This document shows positions 26,449 through 38,546 of a DNA stretch of 64,000 nucleotides, piece by piece. The DNA is taken from NCBI GenBank assembly GCA_013399115.1, contig VXAA01001494.1:216852-280851 (forward strand), in the 5' to 3' direction. Under the pieces are notes generated by a model, which saw only the letters and a program-made list of their open reading frames with translations, ran no database searches and had not been told where the DNA came from. The stretch's first letter is position 1; every line of letters starts with the position of its first letter. The position numbers and the translations under genes are program-made. This DNA comes from Anseranas semipalmata (Eukaryota > Chordata > Aves > Anseriformes > Anseranatidae).

Positions 26449-28213
26449 ACACTGTGGTAGCTCACAGATTTTAAATCCTACCCTCAGCACTTGGGAACTT
26501 GGCTCCTCCCTGGAGTAACAGGAAAGGCAACAGTCAGTAACAAGCAACGCTTTCACAAGGATCATTCAGTTACCTTTGTTATCATCACAGATTTTTAACA
26601 ATTCAATAAAATTTAAACCTACTGTAAGTATACAAACATTTTAGGTAGCTCAAGGTGTCTGAGAGAAGTTACTCTTTTGACCACAAAAAGAAGGCCAAGT
26701 CTGCTGTTTGGTATACCTAAGCTATCACCTGCAGATAAAATCTTCTCAGACTCGCCCTGCCATTTCTTTAAATGCATGGTAAGAGGTGGAGTATAGCACC
26801 TCAGACTTCTGGAACTCATTTAAAGTGAGGAGCCAAGGCCAACGCTGAATGAAGCCAGCAACAGCTGTTCAGTCAATACCTCCAACACAAACGCCTTACA
26901 ATGAAACAACATCTGATAATCCCCAACAAAAGCAGTGAATGAAAAAGAGCTGCTCATCTAGAAATGCTAATCTGATTATGGATTATCATGATTTATCTTT
27001 TGTAGATCTATTTAAGATGAACTTATTCTGAATGGTTTTCCCATACTACAGCAGCATTGCATGAAAGCAGGTAAAAATTATTCTTTGTGCTAGCCTATAT
27101 CAACTTTCTTTAGTGATGCTCATTCTCCTAATCATGTTTCTCTGAATAGCAATTCTTCCCATTTTAAACCATACACACTGCATTTCCAAGTTCTCTATCA
27201 TGATTATTAGAGGCCTCCAAAACCTCTAAACCTCCTTCCCTTATGTTACCAGTCGCAGTCAAATATTACATTACCTGCAAACTGATCGTATTAGCTGAGT
27301 GCCACGATGTATTAATACACCATTGATTTTGGTTCTGGTATTCAGGGGAAACACGACCACTGGAAAGCACACAGGGTATGGGTTGTGCACCCAGTGCTAG
27401 CAGGTATCACTGAGCTCCCCTGCCCAAATCCCTTCTTTCCCTTCCCATGGAAACATTGACCAAATTTTCTGAAACGTATGAAGGACTTTCAGATAAACAG
27501 ATATATTAACTCATTTCACATTAAATTTTGCTTGGTTTAAAAAGACGACTAACACAATAAGAAAAACAGGGAATGTGTGAATATAAATAAAAAAATCAGC
27601 AGAAGTGGTCCTGAAGTACATCAAGAGTTGCATTCATTTTACATCACTAAAACATTCTTATGTAGTGTCGCATTGAAAAAATTGAAGAATGGGGTTCTGA
27701 CCCAAGCAACACATTAAAGTTACTATGCCTTCTTTAAACCTCTTTAGTGAGCTACTGATGTTACCATTTCCAATCTGCAATTCAGCATAAAGGTTTTTTT
27801 TACTTGCTTTTTCTAATACAGTTTCCATCTAGGACCTGACCCTGACCTCTCCCATCTATGACAGATCTCCACTACAACTGCTTCTTCCATTATTCCTTTT
27901 GTTTCTCTCATCTTTTCTGTTCCACAACTGCTCACTGTACATTTTTATATTATTAAATTTTCATATCTTGGCTTTTATTTCAGCATGTTCTCCCCTCTTC
28001 TCAGACATGAACCAGAGCCCCCCACTGCACTTTCCGAGCAAGCTACTCTCTACATAAAAGATGCTAAAGAAATGATTGTCCTTTACTGAAAGGTCCTCTT
28101 CCAAGTTTGATGCTATACTACTACTTGGAGCAATCTTAAGAGATAAAAATAAACCAGGATGAAGTGGACATAATGATACTCTGTACTTCAATTATTTTCA
28201 ACTGAGAAGGAAC

Positions 28214-28249
28214 AATACCCATTTCATAGCCAGTAATACCCATTTCATA
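28214..28249. repeat. 15-bp direct repeat
   Basis: The word aatacccatttcata occurs exactly twice, at 28214-28228 and 28235-28249, separated by six bases. This is a small tandem duplication with no visible role. Confidence 0.85.
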
Positions 28250-28654
28250 CTGTCTGGACATAGCCACAAGAACAGTCATCACTATTCACCACCCACAAAT
28301 TGAAACCACACAGACATAGCTGAGGGGGGTTGAGAGGTTTGATTACCTGAGGAAAAGAAAAACAAACCAGTAAGAGAGGCTCCACTGAGAGTGGAGCATG
28401 AAATAGCTCCACAGAGACATAAAACCTACCAGAACAACTTACAGTTACCTTAAATTTGGTATTTAGAAATATTCTGAATTTCAACTCCTATTTGAAGCTA
28501 GTAACTGAAAAAGTCATCAACAATAAAAGAGATTTTCAAGGACGCCAACATTTAGGCATCGAGCTTCAGGGAAAGCAATGCAAGCTTGACGACTGCCACT
28601 TTTTTTTTTCGTTTGAGTTAGTTTGATTCAATTACATACAATTGGTTGTTTCAG

Positions 28655-28750
28655 ACCTTCACCGTGATGATACTTCAGCCGGATCTTATGCAGGACAATA
28701 TGCTTACTGCTTACCGAATCAAGCAGAAATCTTCCCTGTCAAGCTGTGGG
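28655..28750 (+). other. Exon-like segment, weak
   Basis: A plausible acceptor (ttggttgtttcag) precedes the segment and a gtgaga donor follows it. It is 96 bp long, and two of the three plus-strand frames stay open, one of them in phase 0 at both ends. It retains several CpGs (caccgtg, gccgga, accgaa) in an AT-rich region. Neither peptide resembles a family I know. Chance acceptor/donor pairs of this quality are expected in a window this size, so this is only a candidate. Confidence 0.15.
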
Positions 28751-29340
28751 GTGAGACACAGCTACTGCTTCTAAAACCTCGGTGCATCGGTTTCACTGGG
28801 AAGAATATTAACGTCGGGTACTTTCTAGCTAACTACTCTCAAAGACACCATGACCAAATACCTGCTTTTACTTTTTTATATCTCACGTTATCTTACATGT
28901 ATGCACTCAAACAGACTAGAAAACAATAGAGACTATTTGGCATGAGGCCATTAGATACCAGCTCCGTAACAGCACAGGTCTCAGTGGTACCTCCCTGAAA
29001 TCCATCTCACACACACTCCCAGGGTAAAGAGCCCGTTTAGGTATTAAACACATTTGTTAGCAATGTTTAGAGTGTTTTGCTATTTCCTTTGACAACCACA
29101 CAAAAATATTATGGTTTTCTGACTATTAAAAGAGAACTAATATTTGTAACCCATTTCATCTGGACAGTGGGGTTTTCTGTTTGTTTTTGTGTTGTTTTAT
29201 GTTTGTTTTTTTACAGTTCATCAAACATTTCGTTCAAAGAGAAAGCAATATTTTCAATACACCATATAAGCCATCCCAGAGGATATTAAATGCAAACTAA
29301 GGCAGATAACCAAGGAACCAGACTCTTCCATCACAATCTT

Positions 29341-29344
29341 AAAA

Positions 29345-29376
<32 letters not shown>

Positions 29377-29422
29377 AAACACATTCTACACATCACTCGT
29401 CTGCACCTTTTTTTTTTTTTTT
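29341..29422. repeat. A21/AAAAG tract and facing T15 tract
   Basis: A21 followed by AAAAG units (29341-29379) lies about 30 bases from a T15 run (29408-29422). The two could pair as an A/T hairpin. They may equally be independent homopolymers. Confidence 0.8.
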
Positions 29423-31854
29423 AAGTTGGTACTAATAATTATCAGGTTGACTTGGAGGAAAATGTCTTGGTTCTTTCATGGAACTTTAAACCTCCGAGAG
29501 CCTATCCATTTCTCTCCTGAAGGTGAGATATATTTTATCAATACCCCATGGCTGCAGTAACCTTACTTTTAATAGTAGTTTAGATTCCTGTCTGTCTTAA
29601 AAGGAGGAGGCAGATTTCTGTAAAGTGAAGCAGACAGAGTGTGTGTGGAAGTATTAGCAAAAAAGATATGAGTTCCTATTATGAGAGAAACATCCATTTA
29701 CACTTCACATATAGTGATTTTAACCCATTTTCAGATTAAAGGCAATGAATAGCAGCCATCCCTCAGAGTGCTAGAAAGAGCTGTGTTCATAAGACTGTAC
29801 CCTTTTCATCAGTGGTGATGCTCTAAAGGCGGAGTAAACAACAAGTTGGAATTACAAAGACTAATGTCCTTTTAGTTCCTGCCACTTATTTTAGAGATTA
29901 AATTCACACATCCACCAGCAAGATGGTGACAGAGAAAAATGTACTTTCAACATGCTGATGAAAAATGATTATACCTTCTCACTACCAGAAGTCTCCCAAA
30001 TTTCACAATGGCCTTTAACTCCAGGTCACAGCAGTGCTCTAAACAAGAAATATCTTCTTCCTTCCATTAAAAAAAAAAAAAAGTTGGTACTATTCTACTT
30101 TTCTGCTTATGCAAAAGCCATGCTCTACTTCAAAAACATTATGTTTTCAAGAACAGAGAACTAACAATCAAGTGCAAGCAGGAGCTCCAGTTACCCTAAC
30201 ACTCTCTTTGAAACTTGCCACGGTTTTCTAAATGTGTCACTATAAAAAAAAAAAAAATCAGCTACATTGAATGACATGTTTGTTTCCCTCTGTTGACTTG
30301 TTACCTTTCCTATTTTTCAGGTAAAACACCTGCTGGGGATGAAGCGGAAATGAGAATGTGTTCCTACACATCTGATAAAATATTAGAACTTATGACTACA
30401 TTTTTATTAAAAATTTTCAAAAATAAAAAACACGATGTTAGTATTCTGCTGATATTCTTCCATTGCCGATTTTGCTTTGCTTGTAAAACATTAAAAAATG
30501 TTAGTGCAATTTAAAAATGCAAAGAATACACAGCCTCTCGAAGACAGACATATCTCAAAGAACATTATTATAGCATTAGGAAAGCTCCAGTGATCTCTTG
30601 TGTGAATGAACACAGACTAAAGGAAGACTCTGTAGAACTGTGGGCTACCAACTGAGGTGATACGGTTTCTGAAGGAACTTAAACAGGAGCATCAATATCT
30701 GTCGTGAACCATGCACTTAATAGAAAGCGCCAGTTGGTTTTGCTTTATTTCTTTTAATCTCACTGAACCTTTTTTCCTTAAATACAAAAAGGCGCAACTT
30801 CAGTTTACTACATATATTGATATGTAATCACTACAGGACAGTAGATTAAGCCTTAGATTTAAGGCTCTTTTCAACAACTTTACTTACTATGGCAAACTAT
30901 ATGTTCATTGCATCTCATTTTTTAAGGCAATCACATAGTGACACAAACACACAGATAGGATTCAGACAGGACTGAATAATGTAGAATCCAGTTTCTCATC
31001 ATTAAAAGATTTTAAATGTCTTTTCCTCACCTCCAAACAGTGACTGCATTTTCCCTTCCTCATTTATCCTCTTTTCTAGCTGTTAAANGCTTAACTCACT
31101 TAAGCCTAAAGATTCAAGGCTCTGAGCCTCTGCCCTCAACACCATCAATTCTAGTCCCACCTGAAATTTAAACTAGTAAAGTGATTGTGGTGAATTTCTG
31201 GCTGAATGGCTGTCTTCTTGATGGAGAAGGGCAGCTGTCCCTGAGGAGAAGGGTAATAGTAGGATTTTGTCTTATCCTTTAAGTCAGACTATCCACATCC
31301 TGCTGAGTCAGCCATTCACACAAGCAGACAACAATCATAACTTGCTATTGCTCAAGTCTACCGCATCCAAGGAGCACCACCAGATGCAAAATACCAGGTA
31401 ATGTCACGAGAGTGATGTTCTGGGTTGACTACATTAGGAGATCAGCCCAATTTTTTTTGTAATATCTAAACGTTACAGTTTAAGATGAAATAAAGAGGGT
31501 ACCACACAAAAAGAGAACAGGTATTGAAAAGAAAAAAAAAAAAAAAAAACAATTATAAAACTCAAACAAGTATACATAGTTACAAGGTCCTACCATTTTC
31601 TATGTCCCCTTACAGAGAAGTTGTGAATGTTACAGAAGTAATTTTCCTTGAACACTGCTATTTTTAACAGCACTCAGTATAGGAAGTACAACGTTGCACG
31701 GAGTGATGGAATTCCTGCATTTCACATATGCCGGCACACACTACATATGTGAAAATACATCAACTCCTGTTTTTTAAATAGATGACGATTCACTTGATTG
31801 ATCGCTATCTCTATACGTACTGGATGTAAACTTTGCAGTAAGTGGCTGTACCGT

Positions 31855-31975
31855 CAGAGGCCACACTTCTGCAAGGCGTTGCGCGGGGGCACGGGGGTTG
31901 TTGCTAGTTTAGGCGACTTCCCCAGCGACTGCAGCCGTAACATAAAGAGCTTCTCAGAGAGGTAACCGTACATAA
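31855..31975. other. Small CpG-rich patch
   Basis: Within about 120 bp the plus strand has a cluster of CpGs (including gcgttgcgcggg, ggcgact, agcgac, gccgta) in an otherwise CpG-poor region. A donor-like gtaacc and an acceptor-like gacttccccag are present but enclose only about 36 bases. It could be a small unmethylated regulatory element, or a GC-biased fluctuation. Confidence 0.3.
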
Positions 31976-32700
31976 GGTCAACAAGTCCCCTGACAAACAT
32001 TTCTTGTAGTGCTCAGTCCCAGACATACAGCCAAACCTTTGTTCTCTCCATAACCCTTAGACAAAAAGAGCTAATGAGAATCACAGACAACATATTAAAC
32101 TATGGTATTTTCAGTACAGCTGGGATTCCATTCCATAAATAATTTTAAAACTATTACCCAACAATGTATTGCGATAAAAAGCTGACAAAGTCTTGCTCAA
32201 CAGGCAGTTACTGGCATGGTTTTGCACCTGGGGATGAAAAGTTTTCTTAAAGGCCTACAGTGATTTTTCAGGTGCTTCTACACAAACGTTGCTGTCGCTT
32301 ATAATCGGTGGGATACTTCCTTTTGTTTTATGTTAAAATTAATAAAACCTTGAGAATCAAAAAAGCAACAAATAGCATAATCAGACTACTCCATACTTTA
32401 TAACAGTATTATTCTACAGTAGAAGTGGGATTAATTCACTTAAACACAATACACACACACAAAAACCACACGGCTTTACAAGCCACTGAAAAAAAAAATA
32501 CTAATAATTCTAACTAATTTCTATTTCTTTGGCAAAAAAACAATTTCCACATATTGGCCCAACTTAAAATTAAACTTACAGAAACACCAGGAAAAAAAAA
32601 AAAAAAGACACCAAAATCCAGAGATTTACCTGCTTTTTCTACAAGTCGAACTTATTAATTTAAATCGGAAGAAGAAAAAGCATTCAAAACTTGTTCCAGA

Positions 32701-32765
32701 AAATTGTTCCTAAATATTTCCTAATTGTTCCTAAATATAAATTGTTCCTTGTTCCTAAAATATTG
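32701..32765. repeat. Short tandem repeat of an 'attgttcctaaatat' unit
   Basis: Two exact 15-base copies (32703-32717 and 32724-32738) are followed by two partial copies (32741-32748 and 32749-32763). This is a young local tandem duplication with no visible coding role. Confidence 0.8.
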
Positions 32766-33939
32766 TGCACTACTTGATTGGGAAATTTATTTTGTCTTGT
32801 CTCATCAAAATGCTACCAGACATTTAAGTGCAATTCTACTCAAAATTGCTAAGCTGAAAATGGCAGGTACAGCCAACAGATCTGCTGTCCACGCTTGCTT
32901 GGAATTCTATCTTCTTGTTTCTTTCTAGATGTTTGAGTAAGAAATATTAAATTAAAGGATGGACATACAAAGCAAATGCATGCAACCATTCTGTCCTCAT
33001 AAAGGATATGGGATTTAGAGGAGCTGTGTGTAGCAATTCATAACAGAAACCTAACAGCTTTTTTCCACAGTGAAATAACAAAGGAAAAATATTCATCATT
33101 TTAATCGTGTTATTATATACAATTTAAAATAAAACATCCACTCCTATAGCTGAGCAGGAGAAAAAACACTATGCGCACACCTAAAAACCAGCAACCCTCA
33201 AAACTGCTGCATGCATCTAAGTTTGTTCCATCAGTTGAGTGGGTCCAAGCCCTAGAATTACTTCATGGGTACTTTTATCCAACTGAAGCCCTGAAACAAT
33301 CTTCCATCCAGTCAAAAGAATATGTAACAATTACTCAAAACAAATTACTTTCATTTTCAAAGCATCTGTTTCATATCTAAAGAGAAAAAAAATAACAAAC
33401 TGAAGCCAGGCACTTGGCAGGGTCATGGAAAGAACCTCAAGAAATTTCTATCATCCTTGCAAAATTTTTACTTCATTTAAGGGTTTTGAAATTATTCAAA
33501 TTTCCTGATTTGCAAACCTGTTCTATGACATCTGCTGCTCACATTAAGTTTTTCTTTCAAGCCTCCAGTAGCTACTAGCAGATTGCCTACAGAAACACAC
33601 CACCTCGCTCTGTAACCTCAAAGACTATACCTCCAAGAGAATCCACAATGATGAACCGTCTTGTCAAAAAGCCTTTACTAGCACCGTGCCACTATCCAAG
33701 AAAGCTAACAGACAGATATAAGAGTAACTTCTATGCTAACCAAGCTGAGCTGTTGTAAGAAAAATAACTACAGATGAGTGAAGCTCCTCTAGCTGATAAA
33801 TAAGGGTGACCTACCCACCACCAACGCAACATAAATCCATTGCATATTAATGTCTTGGTCTAAGCTAAGGCAGAATAACAAGTAAATTTTCCAATGGGTT
33901 TAATAAAGTAAACTCCACTTTTAAGAGCGGAAGTTTAAC

Positions 33940-34225
33940 ATGAAGTTTAACAAGAGCAAGTGCTGGATTCTGCACCTGGAACAGGGCAACCCTGGCTGTA
34001 CGTACAGACCACGGGATGAGAGGTGGGAGAGCAGCTCTGCAGAAAGGGATCTGGGGGTTTTGGTCAACAGCAAGTTGAACAAGAGTCACCAGTGTTCCCT
34101 GGCAGCCAGGAGGGCCAACCATGTTCTGAGGTGCATCAGGCTCAGCACTGCTAGCCAGTCAAGGGAAGCAATTGTCCTGCTCTGCTGCGGCCTCACCTCG
34201 AGTGCTGTGTGTGGTTTTAGGTGCC
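33940..34225 (+). mobile_element. CR1 LINE, 5' part of an interrupted copy
   Basis: This is the C-terminal part of a CR1 ORF2 (endonuclease/reverse transcriptase). The frame from 33940 reads with the characteristic segments MKFNKSKC, ESSSAERDLGVLV and then RRANHVLRCI, and stays open to the interruption. The DNA landmarks (gcagctctgcagaaagggatctggg) are CR1-like. Only the downstream end of the ORF is present, so the copy is 5'-truncated and inactive. It stops at 34225, where an LTR begins, and continues after it at 34644-35130. Confidence 0.9.
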
Positions 34226-34643
34226 TGTACTGGGTCTGGCTGGGATAGAGTTAACCTTCCCTGCAGCAGCCCTTATAGCATTGTACTCTGCACTTGTAGC
34301 TAGAACAGCGCTGGTATCACACCANNNNNNNNNNNNNNNNNNNNNNNNNNNNNNNNNNNNNNNNNNNNNNNNNNNNNNNNNNNNNNNNNNNNNNNNNNNN
34401 NNNNNNNNNNNNNNNNNNNNNNNNNNNNNNNNNNNNNNNNNNNNNNNNNNNNNNNNNNNNNNNNNNNNNNNNNNNNNNNNNNNNNNNNNNNNNNNNNNNN
34501 NNNNNNNNNNNNNNNNNNNNNNNNNNNNNNNNNNNNNNNNNNNNNNNNNNNNNNNNNNNNNNNNNNNNNNNNNNNNNNNNNNNNNNNNNNNNNNNNNNNN
34601 NNNNNNNNNNNNNNNNNNNNNNNNNNNNNNNAAAACCACTACA
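34226..34643 (+). mobile_element. Endogenous retrovirus LTR inserted in CR1 (interior unsequenced)
   Basis: The element starts tgtactgggtctggctggga, which I recognise as the start of an avian ERV LTR family (probably ERVL-type), and ends in ccactaca before CR1 resumes. It therefore has the TG...CA ends expected of an LTR. It is flanked on both sides by the five bases gtgcc (34221-34225 and 34644-34648), the expected target-site duplication. Bases 34325-34631 are N. If the gap length is right, the element is about 418 bp and is a solo LTR; if the gap is a placeholder, a longer provirus could be hidden. No coding sequence is visible. Confidence 0.8.
34325..34631. other. Assembly gap, 307 N
   Basis: All bases are N. 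The gap lies entirely inside the LTR. Open frames that run through it are artefacts. Confidence 1.
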
Positions 34644-35130
34644 GTGCCACAATACATGAAGGACAGAAAACTATTAGAGAATGTCCAAAGGAGGGCTACA
34701 AAGATGGTGAAGGGTCTAGAGGGCAAGACATATGAGGAGTGGCTGAGGTCACTTGGCCTGGTCAGCCCAGAGAAGAGCAGACTGAGGGGAGGCCTCATGG
34801 CGGCCTGCAGCTTCCTCACGAGGGGAGCGGAGGGGCAGGCGCTGATCTCTTCTCTCTGGTGACAGTGACAGGACCCGAGGGAACGGCATGGAGCTGTGAC
34901 AGGGGAGGGTCAGGCTGGGTGTTTGGAAAAGGTTCTTCACCGAGAGGGTGGTCGGGCACTGAACAGGCTCCCCAGGGCAGTGGTCACAGCAACAAGCCTG
35001 TCAGAGTTCAAGAAGTGTTTGGACAATGCTCTCAGACATAGGGTTTGGTTTTTGGGTGGTCCTGTGCAGACCCAGGAGTTGGACTCAGTGATCCTTGTGG
35101 GTCCCTTCCAGCTTGGGATATTCTATTCTA
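34644..35130 (+). mobile_element. CR1 LINE, 3' part of the interrupted copy
   Basis: CR1 resumes directly after the LTR, starting with the duplicated gtgcc. The translated frame shows the conserved ORF2 end (VQRRATKMVKGLEGKTYEEW, then LRSLGLVSPEK). Downstream come the CR1 3' landmarks (ggttcttcaccgagagggtggt, then gggtcccttccagcttgggatattctattcta). Frames are broken by stops and shifts after about 34860, so it is dead. Together with 33940-34225 it forms one element of about 770 bp once the LTR is removed. Confidence 0.9.
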
Positions 35131-36801
35131 AAACTCCTCTTAGAATAAAGTGAGTTCACGGCTAGCACTTCCCCAAAAAAGTCGGGGGGGTCGGGGGGAC
35201 ACATCTGTTGATTTTGGCAGCTGTTGCCCTCTCCCTGAATGTAAAGCTGATTTACCATCCTTGTACAGTGCAACAACATGCCAAAAAGGAAGAGCACATC
35301 GCAAGAGCAAGTTTTGGAAGGGATGGGAAATAAAAGGGAGTTCTTCCCAGTCCATCACTCTGAACCTGAATCTCAACATTCCTTCCCATGGGTGACAAAG
35401 TCTTACACACATGCCAACCCAGCAGCTCCTGTCCTCCTCTCCCTTAAGTCCATGAATTCACCCCACTTCAGCAGATAAAAGTGACTTATCAAGTGCAGAA
35501 GCAAGATCTCCTCCTCAGGTCTGAGAAGCAGAAACTGAACAGGTCCATGACACTAATGAAAAGGACAGAGGCTAGACAGCACTCTGAGAAAAAGGTACAT
35601 ATATACTCCTACAGCAAACACCAAGAGAAACAATTACTCCTTTTGAGTGCCATAGCCCTCAGTACATTTGTTGCATTTTCTTCTTAGTAGAAACAAAGGG
35701 ATTACACTTCATGCCATCAATCCTTCAAAGCTATACTTGTCTTTTCATTAAGTAGTAAATGCACTTACCTCAAATATTTTCAGATAAAAATCTCTAGTGA
35801 TCTTGAAATGTTAAGCTGCTCAATCTCCCACAGCCTTGACAACTCTGCGAAATTACTTAATGCAAAGGCTGGAGGCCTCCAGAACTGGGCCAGTTCCTTC
35901 CCAGGAAATTATGGCAGCTCCCTCTGGCATCTCTCTAAAATTATTCAGGTCAGTTCCACTTCGCACAGTGTTAAAAACACCTGAAGAGCACGACACTGAC
36001 ACCCCAGAAGGCTATGCATGTTGCTTTTTATACACGAATGTCTCAACTTTTAGAGTGTCAAGTAACTTGCCTTCCTCATTCCAAAGATGTGAAAGCACCT
36101 CAGCACTTCAAGCACTGCCTGAATTACTCCCATTTCAGACTGCTTCCTTTCCTCCTCCCTTTCTAAACTGTATCTGTTTTGGTTGTGTGGGAGAGGCTAC
36201 TTCTAGCCATAGCTATACACTAATGTTACTGTAAAGCAATATCATACTGCCATGCAATAGCTCTTTAATGTCAACCATAACCTTCATAAATGGGTTTGTA
36301 ACGAGAAACCCTTGTTTGTCATATGGTGGATATGATTGATGCTATATGAGTGAAGTGAAGCCACAGTGACCATCTCAATAACATGAACAGCTGCCAAATA
36401 TTCATTTAGCAGAATGAGTTTAAAAAACTTTGAGCAGATTGCTTTCACAAGGCTGCTTTCAACAAAAGGAAACATAATTAACGAGCTAATATCAGCATGT
36501 GTCTGGCTAAGCTAATGAATATCAAATTACACAGAAACCTGTATAAATCATCATTATCCTGAATTTTAATTGAACTTGCAATTAAACATGACAAATTTTA
36601 TATACACTAAACCTTTAATTTATACTTTCAAATAAGAAATAATTTATCATTTTTAGTATTTCATAGTTAATTTCCCAATATGTACACTTCTAATTAACAA
36701 GGACAGACAGGCATTTAAAAAAAAGCCGAACAGCTCCAGTGGTTACAACAACTTTCAATAGATTAAAATCAGGGGCCAAAAAAAAAAAGAAAAACACTTA
36801 C
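35131..36801. other. Unique non-coding DNA
   Basis: No gene is supported. The 132-codon plus-strand frame at 35836-36234 has no family resemblance and no clear splice context. Two G runs (7 and 6) occur at 35184-35198. Confidence 0.5.
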
Positions 36802-36931
36802 AGCAGTACAGCAATCCACTGCTTTTGCAAAACATTGAATTTCAAACTCATCCTTTGAATACCACATGCAGCTAGAAGAAAACTGGGCTGCAGCAATGTC
36901 TACATGGTCATTGTAAATCAGGGTGGGGTTA
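36802..36931 (-). CDS. Candidate internal exon of an unidentified gene
   Basis: On the minus strand a strong acceptor (ttcctgcttttgcag) is followed by 130 bases and a consensus donor (gtaagtg). Only one of the three frames is open: one leading base (third codon position), then 43 codons ending exactly at the donor. The entry phase is therefore 2 and the exit phase 0. The peptide contains TLIYNDHVDIAAAQF and MWYSKDEFEIQCF. Codon choice (CTG, CAG, GTG, AAG, GAG) looks coding-like. I do not recognise the family. No partner exon was found with confidence, so it could be an alternative exon, an exon of a non-coding RNA, or chance. It is the best-supported exon candidate in the window. Confidence 0.3.
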
Positions 36932-38546
36932 CTGCAAAAGCAGGAATAGTTTTTGAACAAATTCAAAGTTTTAACTTTGAAGTGCTATATCCAAACTGAT
37001 TTACACAGTTTTTTAATCTTATTGTCATTTTGTGCTAGAGCTGTCACCACACAAAGTACTGCTTCTTGAAGAAAGGATATCTTAATCATCACGTAGTTTA
37101 ACCTTAATCATATATTCCTTCATTTACGCTCATCTCTTGGTACTTACTTCCAATACATATTGATAGCCTCAAGAAAGGAATTCGCTCCCCACCTCCTAAT
37201 ACTCACTTGCCCCGTTACATTTTTTTCTGTTTGCTTCATCATAATATTAATTCAGTTTCTATCCATTTCTAAACAGGAAAACTTGAGCCGCTGTAAAAAC
37301 TGGGTCTTTCAGCAGTGAATTTGAAGTTTAGACACAGAAGGAGCTGCATTGCTATAAGCAGTCACAAAGTTTTGTTAGCACAGCTAAGATGGAAGAAGCA
37401 GGAGAAAAGAAAACACGACAGGCATGCCAATGAGACCTGTGGTATAGCCGTGGTCAGGATAGCACGATGGTGTGTTTGTTCAAGGAGGTTCAACAGCACG
37501 AGATGAAAACGTGCCTCCTCTCGAAGTACCTTGCTCTCCCAACAGTTTTATGCCAGCACAGGTGGCAAGGCACTGCCCTAGCAGAGGCAAGTCCCAGATG
37601 GCGCCCACACTGAAAACATGGTCATACTCCAATTGCAATTTTGTACCTGGCCACAATGAAAACTTGAACGCTTTCAGACAACAGAGTCATTGCAAGCTCA
37701 AGATAGACAAAAACAGCAGCTCAGAGAAAGTATTCTGTACTCAAGGCTTTAAAACCTGCTTTCATTTGGTTTGCTAACGCTATTTATCCTTCAAAAGCAG
37801 ACAGATCTTTCAAAATCCTTATTCAAAAGAACAGTCTGTGTGGTGCAATTTGCTGAACCTTCAAGGCATGAGATTGTGCATACTGGTGAGTACCAGTGTC
37901 TTTTGCCATTAGCTTCCTAACAATAGCAATGAAATAACTGAGGAAAAAAAAAGTAAACTAAAAGAAATGGAAACTTTTCTCCACTAGGAAACAGCTTCTG
38001 AAATTCACTTGAAGCAGTTTATTAATTCCCACAGCAAATGGGATCAACAGCTTTCATATTTACAGCACTCTGTGCTTAGGAGTGACATCTGAATTAATGA
38101 GCACCAGAATCAGGGACACAACAGGCAATTTCCATTACCACTGTTAACTATGGTAAACATATCTGAGTGCTTCTTGCAGTCCTTCCTTTTTCCTCAAGCA
38201 ACCTACAAACCTCTACACTATTTTTTCTTCACTGCTCTGTCTGTTATCCTGGGCATGGTACTACCTGGCTATGTTCATGAATTTTGAATACACTTAAGAA
38301 TGAACCTATCGGCAATGGTCTTATTGATTAAATGAGATCTAGAGGTCCTAGAAATAACTCGTGTCTCCAGACCACTTGAAAGAAAATCTCTCTCGTGCAC
38401 CTCAGCAGGATTTCATTCCTGTACATTAATTTTCCAAAACGATTTGACAAATGCAAAGTAAATAACAGAAGAAAGCAGGGAATCGGGGATCTCACAGAAT
38501 TAGTTATCTGAGTTACTTAATACCTAACAGAAATCAGAGACAAAAG
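36932..38546. other. Unique AT-rich non-coding DNA
   Basis: I see nothing recognisable. Overlapping frames at 37315-37777 are about 60-100 codons and lack motifs or splice context. Confidence 0.5.

Larger units (their letters stand above)
16396..28654. other. Unique AT-rich non-coding DNA, about 12 kb
   Basis: No gene is supported; open frames are at most about 103 codons. The interval contains a G-quadruplex motif (16910-16945), a T/GTT tract with C13 (18492-18526), two G-run clusters (19987-20017 and 20129-20172), a GTTT-rich tract (23071-23127), a T22 tract (26427-26448) and a 15-bp direct repeat (28214-28249). The 17.9-18.8 kb part is rich in TAAT/ATTA words, which could mean a developmental enhancer or simply AT-rich sequence. 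Confidence 0.5.
28751..33939. other. Unique AT-rich non-coding DNA
   Basis: No gene is supported. The interval contains A21 plus AAAAG repeats (29341-29379) and a T15 tract (29408-29422), A tracts near 30068-30082 and 30244-30257, an N at 31088, an A18 tract (31532-31549), a CpG-rich patch near 31855-31975 and a short tandem repeat (32701-32765). Confidence 0.55.

Noticed and set aside
34217..34862. Long open frames on both strands (about 200-213 codons)
   Set aside because: They are open only because 307 N are translated as X. The real parts are LTR and CR1 sequence.
35184..35198. Two long G runs as a quadruplex
   Set aside because: Only two runs separated by tc. Four independent runs with loops are not available without splitting the runs.
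35836..36234. 132-codon plus-strand open frame
   Set aside because: No motif and no upstream promoter or splice context. Adjacent to CR1 but not homologous to it.
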